Below are positions 23,511 through 30,668 of a DNA stretch of 34,817 nt, one piece after another. Where the stretch lies: positions 23,531-58,347 of the forward strand of contig VBKY01000106.1 in assembly GCA_005879255.1 (NCBI GenBank), given 5' to 3'. The DNA comes from Deltaproteobacteria bacterium (GTDB taxonomy: Bacteria > Desulfobacterota_B > Binatia > UBA9968). The notes below the pieces were generated by a model that ran no database searches, had not been told where the DNA came from, and was given only the letters and a program-made list of their open reading frames with translations. The position numbers and the translations under genes were made by a program. Within the stretch, counting starts at the first letter, position 1, and each line of letters begins with the position of its first letter.

Positions 23511-25826
23511 CTATGCGGCGGGTTTTTTCTTACTTTTCTGCATTGCCCAGTAGACGTTTTCGGGCTTGAGCGGCAGATCGTAAACTCTAACGCCCAAGGC
23601 ATCGGCGACCGCGTTGCCGATGGCGGCTGGCGTCGGCGCAAGGCCCGGCTCACCTAAACCTTTGGCGCCGTAGGGCCCTTCGGGCTCCGCGCATTCGACG
23701 ACTATCGAGATCAGCTCAGGAATATCCAGCGAGGTTGTCAGGTGGTAATCGAGGAAAGAGGGATTGCGCACTTTACCGCTTTTATCCACGACCATTTCTT
23801 CGTGTAGCGCAGAGCCGATGCCCATCACCACGCCGCCTTCGATTTGCGCGACGCAATTGAGCGGATTAATCGCCTTGCCGACATCGTGGGCCGCCGACAT
23901 TCTGAGCACGCGTACGCGCCCGCTGTCCTCGTCCACGGCGACTTCGGCGGCTTGCGTCGCGTACATGTAAAAAGCCGAGGCGTGATCGCTGTGGCCGGTT
24001 TCGAGATCCAAGTCTTTGCCGATCTCGTAGGTGTAGGAGCCGTCGCCGCGCACTTCGCCATTGATGCCGAGCTTTCGCCGCACGACTTCGCCGATCGGCA
24101 GTGCCTGCTGCGGCTGGTCTTTCAAGAAAACTTTGCCGTCGGCGTAGTCGAGATCTTTGACGCCGGCTTCGAGCATCGGGCTTGCGGCCTCCATAATCTG
24201 CTCGCGCGCATGGATCGACGCGCGGCGCACGGCGTTGCCCATGTGATACGTGCTGCGGCTCGACGTCGTCGACGCGTCGAATGGAATCACGTCGGTATCG
24301 AGCGGATGCATGCGCACTTTGTCCATCGGCACTTTGAGCTCTTCGGCCGCGACTTGCGAGAGAATCGTGTTGCAGCCTTGGCCGATTTCCACTGTGCCAG
24401 CGAGTACGGTGACTTCGCCTTTGGCGTTGACGACGACGCCGGCGGCGGAAGTAGTCGGCGAGCGAGTCGGTTTTTGAATGCACGCGAAGCCTTTGCCGAT
24501 TTTTACTCCGGGCTTTGAGATGGTGGGTTTTTTACCCCATTCGATCGCTTCCGTTGCTTTGAGCAAAGTTTCTTTTAGTCCGACGGCATGGAGTTGCTCG
24601 CCCCAGTAAGAGATATCGCCTTCGACGAAAATATTTTTCATGCGAATGGCGACGGGATCGATGCCTAAGCGCTTGGCGATTTCATCCATTTGCTGTTCGC
24701 CCGCCCATGCGCCCTGGGGAATGCCGTAGCCACGGTAAGAACCCGCGACTGGTTTATTCGTATAAACCGCATAGCCGTCAACTTTCACGTGTGGAATTCT
24801 ATAGGGTCCCGGGGCGGGCAAGCTGCCGCGGATGCATACCGTCGGACTTTTTTCGGCATACGCGCCGGCGCCCCAATAGATCGTCATCTCGCGCGCCATC
24901 AGCGTGCCGTCCTTTTTCACGCCGGTCTTCGAATAGACCACGGCTTCATGGCGCGTTAGCGTCGAGATGAATGTCTCTTCGCGGTTGAATTTTACGCGCA
25001 CCGGCCGACCGTTGGTATGAAAAGCGAGGGCGACGGCGATGGGCTCGACTTTCAATCCGCCCTTGGAGCCGAAGCCGCCACCCTGCAGCGGATTGATGAA
25101 GCGGATCTTTTCTTTTGGCATGCCCAACGCTTCGGTGATTTCGTGCAGCGCCCGGAACGGCGCATCGTTGGCGACCCAGATCGTCAGGCGTCCCGACTCT
25201 TTGTTGAACTGCGCATGCGCCGAATGCGGCTCCATGGCGGCGTGCTGGATGATCGGCACAAAATATCTTTCTTCGAGCACCAGGTCGGATTCTTTGAAGC
25301 CTTGCTCGACGTTGCCGGTGCGCAGCTTGAAATGCTCGGCAACATTCGGCATCGCGCCTTGCACGATGAATTCGGCTTTGCGGTATTTACCGAAGTCCTC
25401 GTGAATTTCCGCGGCTCCCGGCTTGCAGGCTTCTTCCGGATCCGTGTACACCGGCAGATCTTCGTACTCGACCTCGATCAATTTCACCGCCGCCTGCGCC
25501 GTGTCTTCATCCTCTGCGGCGACCGCTGCAACGGGCTCGCCGATAAAGCGCACTTTGCCTTGCGCCAAGAATGGCTTGTCTTTGACCGACTCACCGTGCG
25601 TCCAGGGTGCATCTTCGCCGGTCACGACGGCGACTACGCCGGGAAGTTTCTTCGCTTTTTCGGTATGAATACTTTTGATCTTTGCGTGGGCCTTCGGGCT
25701 GAAGAGGGTTTTTCCATGGAGCATGTTCGGGAGCACGAGATCGTAGCCATAAACCGCTTCGCCGGTCAGCTTTTCCGCTGCGTCTACGCGTTGGACAGGC
25801 TTCCCTACGACGGTTAGTTCGGACAT
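23511..25826 (-). CDS. Molybdenum hydroxylase large (molybdopterin-binding) subunit, xanthine dehydrogenase family
   Basis: A 771-residue catalytic subunit. The N-terminal domain (KPVQRVDAAEKLTGEAVYGYD) and the cofactor segments GGGFGSKGG, GTVEIGQGCNTIL and GAKGLGEPGLAPTPAAI are present; the Glu in the last is the catalytic base of the family. The active-site loop reads VAGSYRGYGIPQ, not the AYRCSFR loop of form I CO dehydrogenase, so this hydroxylates an N-heterocycle or aldehyde rather than oxidising CO. No twin-arginine signal is present, so it is cytoplasmic. AAGGAG precedes the ATG. The 2Fe-2S and FAD subunits are encoded upstream. A tandem-repeat hairpin lies between it and the 2Fe-2S gene. 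Confidence 0.93.
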   Translation of the reverse strand: MSELTVVGKPVQRVDAAEKLTGEAVYGYDLVLPNMLHGKTLFSPKAHAKIKSIHTEKAKKLPGVVAVVTGEDAPWTHGESVKDKPFLAQGKVRFIGEPVAAVAAEDEDTAQAAVKLIEVEYEDLPVYTDPEEACKPGAAEIHEDFGKYRKAEFIVQGAMPNVAEHFKLRTGNVEQGFKESDLVLEERYFVPIIQHAAMEPHSAHAQFNKESGRLTIWVANDAPFRALHEITEALGMPKEKIRFINPLQGGGFGSKGGLKVEPIAVALAFHTNGRPVRVKFNREETFISTLTRHEAVVYSKTGVKKDGTLMAREMTIYWGAGAYAEKSPTVCIRGSLPAPGPYRIPHVKVDGYAVYTNKPVAGSYRGYGIPQGAWAGEQQMDEIAKRLGIDPVAIRMKNIFVEGDISYWGEQLHAVGLKETLLKATEAIEWGKKPTISKPGVKIGKGFACIQKPTRSPTTSAAGVVVNAKGEVTVLAGTVEIGQGCNTILSQVAAEELKVPMDKVRMHPLDTDVIPFDASTTSSRSTYHMGNAVRRASIHAREQIMEAASPMLEAGVKDLDYADGKVFLKDQPQQALPIGEVVRRKLGINGEVRGDGSYTYEIGKDLDLETGHSDHASAFYMYATQAAEVAVDEDSGRVRVLRMSAAHDVGKAINPLNCVAQIEGGVVMGIGSALHEEMVVDKSGKVRNPSFLDYHLTTSLDIPELISIVVECAEPEGPYGAKGLGEPGLAPTPAAIGNAVADALGVRVYDLPLKPENVYWAMQKSKKKPAA

Positions 25827-25847
25827 TTCTATCTCCTTAAAAATAAC

Positions 25848-25970
25848 CGTTCAAGTCGTTCAAGTAGTTCAAAACGTTCAAGCCGTGTGATGAGTTCTGG
25901 TGGTGTGTCCGTTAAAGCGCTCGACGAATCGTCGATTTGAACGATTTGAACGGCTTGAACCTATTGAACG
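25848..25970. repeat. Inverted pair of 9-bp tandem arrays (GTTCAA family)
   Basis: Plus-strand arm 25848-25884 is four 9-mers of the form CGTTCAAGN. The opposite arm 25934-25970 has the reverse complements. Between them lies a small palindrome TCGACGAATCGTCGA (25921-25935). The far arm includes the last codons and stop of the 2Fe-2S subunit gene. Confidence 0.85.
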
Positions 25971-26443
25971 TTCTTACTCCGTATCATCGCGGCGGCGTCT
26001 TGCACCGCCTGGACGATTTTCGCGTAGCCTGTACAACGGCAGAGATTACCGGACAGCGCGAAGCGAATGTCTTCTTCGGTCGGATTTTGATTCTCGTCCA
26101 GCAACGCCTTTGACATCATCAACATACCCGGCGTGCAATAACCGCACTGTGCACCGCCATCCTGGAGAAATGTCTTTTGGATCGGATGAAGCTCGGGTCC
26201 GATCTTGAGCCCCTCGATGGTGACAATATCCGCGCCTTCGAGCTCAGCGGAAAGAACCAGACAGGAGTTCACCGGCTTGCCATTCAAAAATACCGTGCAC
26301 GCGCCACAGTCGCCCGTGCCGCAGCCTTCTTTGGTGCCGGTCATGCCGATCTCGTCGCGCAGCAGATCGAGCAGCAGACGGTGCGTGGGAACTTCACGAC
26401 TGACGTTCTTCCCGTTCAGCGTGAATCGGATTTGCTTGTTCAT
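25961..26443 (-). CDS. Molybdenum hydroxylase 2Fe-2S subunit
   Basis: A 160-residue electron-transfer subunit. The plant-type ferredoxin cluster is bound by the cysteines in EGCGTGDCGACTVF plus the Cys in NSCLVL, and the second cluster by CGYCTPG and CRCTGY, all intact. It shuttles electrons from the Mo centre to the FAD subunit. GAGG lies 6 nt before the ATG. The C-terminal residues NVQ and the stop are encoded inside the GTTCAA repeat, so the 3' end of the gene has been shaped by that repeat. Gene order on this strand is FAD, 2Fe-2S, Mo subunit. Confidence 0.95.
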   Translation of the reverse strand: MNKQIRFTLNGKNVSREVPTHRLLLDLLRDEIGMTGTKEGCGTGDCGACTVFLNGKPVNSCLVLSAELEGADIVTIEGLKIGPELHPIQKTFLQDGGAQCGYCTPGMLMMSKALLDENQNPTEEDIRFALSGNLCRCTGYAKIVQAVQDAAAMIRSKNVQ

Positions 26444-26473
26444 GGCAACCTCAAGATCAAATTTGGAATACTG

Positions 26474-26552
26474 ACGCGATGGAGTATTGGAATAATGGGT
26501 TTCGGAATCTTATACCGAACACTTCAGTACTCCATTACTCCAACATTCCATT
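26474..26552. repeat. Inverted pair of 8-bp degenerate tandem arrays (TGGAGTA family)
   Basis: The left arm contains ATGGAGTA, TTGGAATA and ATGGG. The right arm, read on the minus strand, contains ATGGAATG, TTGGAGTA and ATGGAGTA. The arms can pair to a long imperfect hairpin filling the gap between the FAD and 2Fe-2S genes. Confidence 0.7.
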
Positions 26553-26555
26553 CTT

Positions 26556-27461
26556 CTAATATCTTCTATCGCGCCGTTCGACCCACGCCGTCACCGGTCC
26601 AACCGCGGCGTTGAGCAGCGCGCGTTTGGTCATGGCGCCGACCATGGCGCGTCGGTAATCGGCGGACGAGCGTACGTCGCTAATCGGTTTCGCCTCTTCC
26701 GACGCGAGTTGCCCAGATCTGTCTGCGAGCGCCTCGGATAAGGTTTGGCCTTCGAGCACAGCTTCGGCCCGCTTGGCGCGGAGCGGCGTCGGCGCCACGG
26801 CGCCAAGAACGATGCGCACTCCATCGCATCTGTTGTCTTTCAGGTTGTAAGCGACGGCGATACCCACGTAGGCAAGGTCCATCATTTCACGGGGCGAAAA
26901 CTTGATGTAATCACCGACCAGGCGCGGGTCGGTTTTAGCTATGGCAATTTCAGTCAGAATTTCGTCCGCGCTCATCACGGTTTGACCAGGGCCTTTAAAA
27001 AAGTCTTCCAATGCCACGGTCCGCTCGCCGTTTAACCCAACGATCTTTGCCGACGCATTCAAAGCGATCAAAGCAGGGGCGGTATCGGCCGACGGGGTGG
27101 CGTTCGCCATGTTGCCGCCGATGGTCGCACGGTTTCTGATTTGAATGGAACCGACTTCAGCGGCACTTTGAGCCAGAAACGGATATTTTTTTGTGATCAA
27201 AGGCGCGGTCTCGATTTCGCGCATCGTCGTCAGCGCACCGATGGTGATGCTGCCATCGCTTTTTTCACGGATGCCGGTTAGACCGGGCACCCGTTTTAGG
27301 TCGACTAGATATTTTGGCAGCAGCCCTTTTTCTTTCAAGGCGATGACTAAATCGGTGCCGCCTGCGAGAAATCGTCCTCCTGGGCCGTTTTCTTTCAGCA
27401 GCCGGCTCGCTTCCGCTAACGTCGTCGGCTGATAGAAATCGAATGGTTCGGTGCGTTTCAT
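26556..27461 (-). CDS. Molybdenum hydroxylase FAD-binding subunit
   Basis: A 301-residue subunit with the CO-dehydrogenase/XDH flavoprotein fold. FAD-binding motifs are GGRFLAGGTDLV and ATIGGNMANATPSADTAPAL. It passes electrons from the 2Fe-2S subunit to NAD or another acceptor. I place the start at ATG 27461 (MKRTEPFDFYQPTTLAEA), which matches the family's usual start; the frame is open to 27620, but that stretch lies inside the preceding gene. No Shine-Dalgarno is visible, and a GC-rich hairpin lies just upstream, so translation may be coupled to or limited by it. Confidence 0.93.
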   Translation of the reverse strand: MKRTEPFDFYQPTTLAEASRLLKENGPGGRFLAGGTDLVIALKEKGLLPKYLVDLKRVPGLTGIREKSDGSITIGALTTMREIETAPLITKKYPFLAQSAAEVGSIQIRNRATIGGNMANATPSADTAPALIALNASAKIVGLNGERTVALEDFFKGPGQTVMSADEILTEIAIAKTDPRLVGDYIKFSPREMMDLAYVGIAVAYNLKDNRCDGVRIVLGAVAPTPLRAKRAEAVLEGQTLSEALADRSGQLASEEAKPISDVRSSADYRRAMVGAMTKRALLNAAVGPVTAWVERRDRRY

Positions 27462-27473
27462 AAGAAATAGGTA

Positions 27474-27492
27474 GGGCGACCGCCGGTCGCCC
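27474..27492. repeat. GC-rich hairpin (9-bp stem, 1-nt centre)
   Basis: GGGCGACCG, C, CGGTCGCCC, within GTAGGGCGAC...GCCCCTG. It fills most of the 38-bp gap between the cyclic amidohydrolase gene and the FAD subunit gene. Confidence 0.8.
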
Positions 27493-27499
27493 CTGCCGG

Positions 27500-28870
27500 T
27501 TATACCAGCGGTTTGAGTGCCTTGCCGATGGGCTTGCCACAGGGCTCGCCGTCTCTCATCTGCACGTGGCCGCGTACGACGGTCAGTACCGGCATGCCTT
27601 TGACTTTCCACCCATGCCATGGCGACGGTTTGTTCTTGCTGTGCAGTTTGTTGACGTCGATCGTGCCTTCCTTATCCATGTCGACGACCGTAACGTCGCC
27701 GTCGGAGCCGAGGCGGATGGCGCCTTTCTTCGGGTAAACCTGCCAAACTTTGGCCGGATTCTCGGAGGCGCATTTGACATACTGATTGAGCGTTAATCTA
27801 CCTTTGTTGACTTCAGTCAAGATCAGCGGCACGCCGGTTTCAACGCCGCAAAACCCGGAGATGCAATCCCAAATCGCCGGCTTGGTGAGTTTGCCGTAGA
27901 TATCGGAACCCTTCTCATCCAACGTGTGCGGAGAGTGGTCGGTCGCCAGCGTGTCGACGAAGCCTTCGCGCAGCCCTTGCCAGAGAACTTCCGCGTGGTC
28001 TTTGGTGCGCACCGGCGGGTTCATCTTCAATAGCGATCCGACGTTATCCATGTCGTTCGGTTCGCGCAGCAAATAGTGCGGGCCGGTTTCCGCCGTGACG
28101 CGCAAGCCGCGGGCTTTGGCGTCACGCACCATATAAGCGGCTTGTTTCGAGCTCATATGGAAAACATGCAGCTTGGTGCCGAAAGTTTCCGCGAAGAACA
28201 ACGCGTGGTGCACTGATTCAGCCTCGCAGATATCCGGCCGGGAGGCCTCCCAATAACGGGCATCGTTCTTACCTTCGCTTTTGAGCTTATTGGTGCAGTA
28301 CGCCATGATCTGGCGATTTTCCGCGTGAATGCCCAACGGCAATTTCGACTGCGCGATGTAATCGAAGGCTTCCATGCACATGCCGTCGTCGGGAAACGGC
28401 AGGTTGCCGATCGTTTCACCAAAGAAGATCTTGTAACCGATCGCGCCGGCAGCGGCCATGGGGAGAATATCTTTGGTATTGGTTTGCACGACGACGCCGG
28501 TGATGCCGAAGTCGACCAGCGATTTGGCTTCGCCGAGCTCCTTCTTGACCTTTACCTGTTCGGCGTCGGCGGTCGGCGGAACTGTATTGGGCATATCGAC
28601 GACGGTAGTGATGCCACCGCAAACGGCGGCCGTCGAGCCGGTGGTAAAGTCTTCCTTATGAGTCATGCCCGGTTCTCTGAAGTGAACGTGGCCGTCGAAC
28701 AAACCCGGCAGAATATGTTTGCCTTTGACGTCGATCTCCTCTTTGCCTTGCGGAAGTGAATCGTCAGTGCCGATCGCGACGATCCTTTCTCCACTGATCG
28801 CGACGCCGCCTTTAAACGTCGCTTCGGGTGTGACCACCCAACCATTCTTAATCACCAAGTCTGCAGCCAT
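27500..28870 (-). CDS. Cyclic amidohydrolase, allantoinase/hydantoinase/dihydroorotase family
   Basis: A 456-residue binuclear-zinc enzyme that hydrolyses cyclic amides. Metal ligands are H61/H63 (GLFDGHVHFREPG), the probable carbamylated K147 (AIGYKIFFGET), His in GIHAENR and VFHMSSK, and Asp in ATDHSPHT. VDMPNTVPPT recalls dihydroorotases, but the length, the SRPDICEAESV segment and the end (HSKNKPSPWHGWKVKGMPVL) are closer to allantoinases. I therefore give the family and not a symbol. AAGGAGAGG precedes the ATG. It starts just after the GntR-type regulator gene and leads the Mo-hydroxylase genes, which fits a purine or other N-heterocycle route in which ring oxidation is followed by ring opening. 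Confidence 0.88.
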   Translation of the reverse strand: MAADLVIKNGWVVTPEATFKGGVAISGERIVAIGTDDSLPQGKEEIDVKGKHILPGLFDGHVHFREPGMTHKEDFTTGSTAAVCGGITTVVDMPNTVPPTADAEQVKVKKELGEAKSLVDFGITGVVVQTNTKDILPMAAAGAIGYKIFFGETIGNLPFPDDGMCMEAFDYIAQSKLPLGIHAENRQIMAYCTNKLKSEGKNDARYWEASRPDICEAESVHHALFFAETFGTKLHVFHMSSKQAAYMVRDAKARGLRVTAETGPHYLLREPNDMDNVGSLLKMNPPVRTKDHAEVLWQGLREGFVDTLATDHSPHTLDEKGSDIYGKLTKPAIWDCISGFCGVETGVPLILTEVNKGRLTLNQYVKCASENPAKVWQVYPKKGAIRLGSDGDVTVVDMDKEGTIDVNKLHSKNKPSPWHGWKVKGMPVLTVVRGHVQMRDGEPCGKPIGKALKPLV

Positions 28871-28889
28871 TTCTCTGCCTCTCCTTTTG

Positions 28890-29621
28890 TTAGAATTTCT
28901 CGGAATTCGTTTCTAGTAACCGTATCCCGCGAATCGCTTGCCGTTGCCTGAGATCGGCCATGACATTTTTCTTACCCGCCTCAATGTGGCTTCGAATGGT
29001 GGCGACGGCTACGCGGGGGTCGCGCCGTTCCATTGCCTCCAATAGCTGCAGGTGTTCTTGGTGTGCGGCGGTCCCACGAGCGGCGTCATATAGGCCGTCG
29101 GTCCGGCGCTTCAGTACGATGCGCTCGAACACGTGGGCCAACATGGCTGTCAAGGTTTCGTTGCCGGCCAGCCGGGCGATCTCAAGGTGCACGTCTTGAT
29201 CGTACACGAGGCGCTCGCGAGTGAACCGATTTTGCACGTCCCGGCCGTAGCAGTTCATCCGATCGCGCAGTCGATCGAGCGCCGAGTCGGTGAGATTGGC
29301 GATGGCTTTTTCAACCGAAAATGCTTCCAGCGCTTCGCGGAGCTCATAGAGCTCTTCGGCCTCTTGCATTCTAATTTCTTTGCAGGTAAAACCGCGATTC
29401 GGTAGAAAGGTAACGTATCCCTCCTGTACGAGCCGGGTCAACGCTTCGCGTACCGGAGTGCGACTTACGCCGAGACGTTCACTAAGGTGTTGGTGATGCA
29501 GTTTTTGTCCCGGCATGTATTCGTTGCACAAAATCAAATTTTTAATTTGGTTGTAAACGCGAGCTGAAAGGTTTTCGCCAGCGTGCGTTTTAGTTTTTGG
29601 ATCGTCGAGCGGATAGGGCAT
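28890..29621 (-). CDS. GntR-family regulator with FCD domain
   Basis: A 243-residue regulator. The N-terminal winged helix has LSERLGVSRTPVREALTRLV, the GntR signature. The C-terminal FCD ligand domain has ELREALEAFSVEKA, DVHLEIARLAGNE and HQEHLQLLEAM, with His residues that usually bind a metal and an organic acid. FCD regulators commonly repress nearby catabolic genes until a ligand arrives. It stands 19 bp before the cyclic amidohydrolase gene on the same strand and is divergent from an ABC transporter operon, so it probably controls both. There is no clear Shine-Dalgarno; a TTGCAT/ATGCAA inverted repeat just upstream could be its operator. Confidence 0.92.
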   Translation of the reverse strand: MPYPLDDPKTKTHAGENLSARVYNQIKNLILCNEYMPGQKLHHQHLSERLGVSRTPVREALTRLVQEGYVTFLPNRGFTCKEIRMQEAEELYELREALEAFSVEKAIANLTDSALDRLRDRMNCYGRDVQNRFTRERLVYDQDVHLEIARLAGNETLTAMLAHVFERIVLKRRTDGLYDAARGTAAHQEHLQLLEAMERRDPRVAVATIRSHIEAGKKNVMADLRQRQAIRGIRLLETNSEKF

Positions 29622-29631
29622 TAGATCGAAT

Positions 29632-29653
29632 TTGCATGAAAAAGTTTATGCAA
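29632..29653. promoter_or_regulatory. Candidate GntR operator
   Basis: Perfect 6-bp inverted repeat TTGCAT, 10 bp, ATGCAA, centred about 20 bp upstream of the gntR-type start in the divergent gap. Dyad size fits a dimeric winged-helix regulator; no binding evidence. Confidence 0.4.
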
Positions 29654-29830
29654 TGTTGCGGACCGTATCCGATCCCTTGAATGATGTCAACGTGGTTTCC
29701 TTTACGCTTGAAAAATCAATTGGAAATGATAATGAGTCTTGCGACCTAAGGGTCGTAGGCCTTCATCGAGATCATACTAAATAAAAAGAATTGGCGTGGC
29801 AACGCCGAGCTATGCATTAAAGGAGGCATT

Positions 29831-30646
29831 GTGGCACAGACCAAGTTACAGGCGATTGGATTACGGCATGAGTATTACCAGCCTCGAACCGGCGGCAGAC
29901 TCTTAGCGTTGGACAATATTAATCTGCAGGTCGAGGAGGGTGAGTTCGTGAGCATCGTCGGCCCCAGCGGTTGCGGCAAAACTACGTTCATCAATCTGTG
30001 CGATGGTCTGCTCAAACCGACGGCAGGAAGAATCACGATTGATGACAAGCCGGTAACCGGTCCGGGGACGGATCGCGGCATGGTATTCCAGGATTCCTGC
30101 CTCATGCCGTGGCGCACCGTGTTCAAGAACGTGATGTTCGGTTTGGAGTGTCAGGGTCTCGATAACGGCGAAGGCCAAGAGCGGGCGACCAAGTTTATCA
30201 AGTTGGTTGGCTTGCAGGGTTTCGAAGACCACTTCCCGCATGAACTCTCCGGCGGCATGCAACAACGCTGCAACCTCGCCCGTGCGCTGACGGTGGACCC
30301 CAAGATCCTTATTATGGACGAGCCGTTTGCCGCACTCGACGCCCAGACCCGTGAGATCATGCAGTCGGAGCTGCTGCGCATCTGGAGGGAGTCGGGTAAA
30401 ACCGTGCTTTTTATCACGCACCAAATCAACGAAGCGATCTATCTGGCGGATCGCGTGATCATTTTTGGCGCCCGTCCGGGAAGAGTGAAAGAAACGATTA
30501 AGATCGATCTGCCCCGTCCCCGAGACCTTTCGCTTAAACGTGACCCGCAATTTCTAAAGTATGAAGATCGCGTCTGGAACCTGATCGAAGAAGAGGTCAA
30601 AAAGACCATGATCCAGGATCAGGTTGTCCAAAACATCAACCGCTAA
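29831..30646 (+). CDS. ABC transporter ATPase, NitT/TauT/SsuB type
   Basis: A 271-residue nucleotide-binding subunit. Walker A is GPSGCGKTT, the Q loop FQDSCLMPW, the signature LSGGMQQR, Walker B ILIMDEPFAALD and the switch His FITHQ. The LMPWRT motif after the Q loop and the GTDRGMVFQ segment are typical of the nitrate/taurine/sulfonate ATPases. GTG start with AAAGGAGG upstream. The next gene encodes a permease of a different ABC family, and no NitT/TauT permease or binding protein is visible, so its partner is uncertain. Confidence 0.93.
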   Translation: MAQTKLQAIGLRHEYYQPRTGGRLLALDNINLQVEEGEFVSIVGPSGCGKTTFINLCDGLLKPTAGRITIDDKPVTGPGTDRGMVFQDSCLMPWRTVFKNVMFGLECQGLDNGEGQERATKFIKLVGLQGFEDHFPHELSGGMQQRCNLARALTVDPKILIMDEPFAALDAQTREIMQSELLRIWRESGKTVLFITHQINEAIYLADRVIIFGARPGRVKETIKIDLPRPRDLSLKRDPQFLKYEDRVWNLIEEEVKKTMIQDQVVQNINR

Positions 30647-30668
30647 GAGTCTTTGATGGGGGTTGGAT

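Noticed and set aside
25848..25970. CRISPR-like array
   Set aside because: The units are 9 bp and directly abutting without spacers, arranged as inverted arms; there are no cas genes.
23511..26443. Aerobic CO dehydrogenase (coxL/coxS)
   Set aside because: The active-site loop lacks the AYRCSFR motif of form I CoxL, so only the broader xanthine dehydrogenase family is supported.
27462..27620. N-terminal extension of the FAD subunit
   Set aside because: It would overlap the cyclic amidohydrolase gene and the hairpin and has an Arg-rich sequence unlike the family. The normal family start is at 27461.
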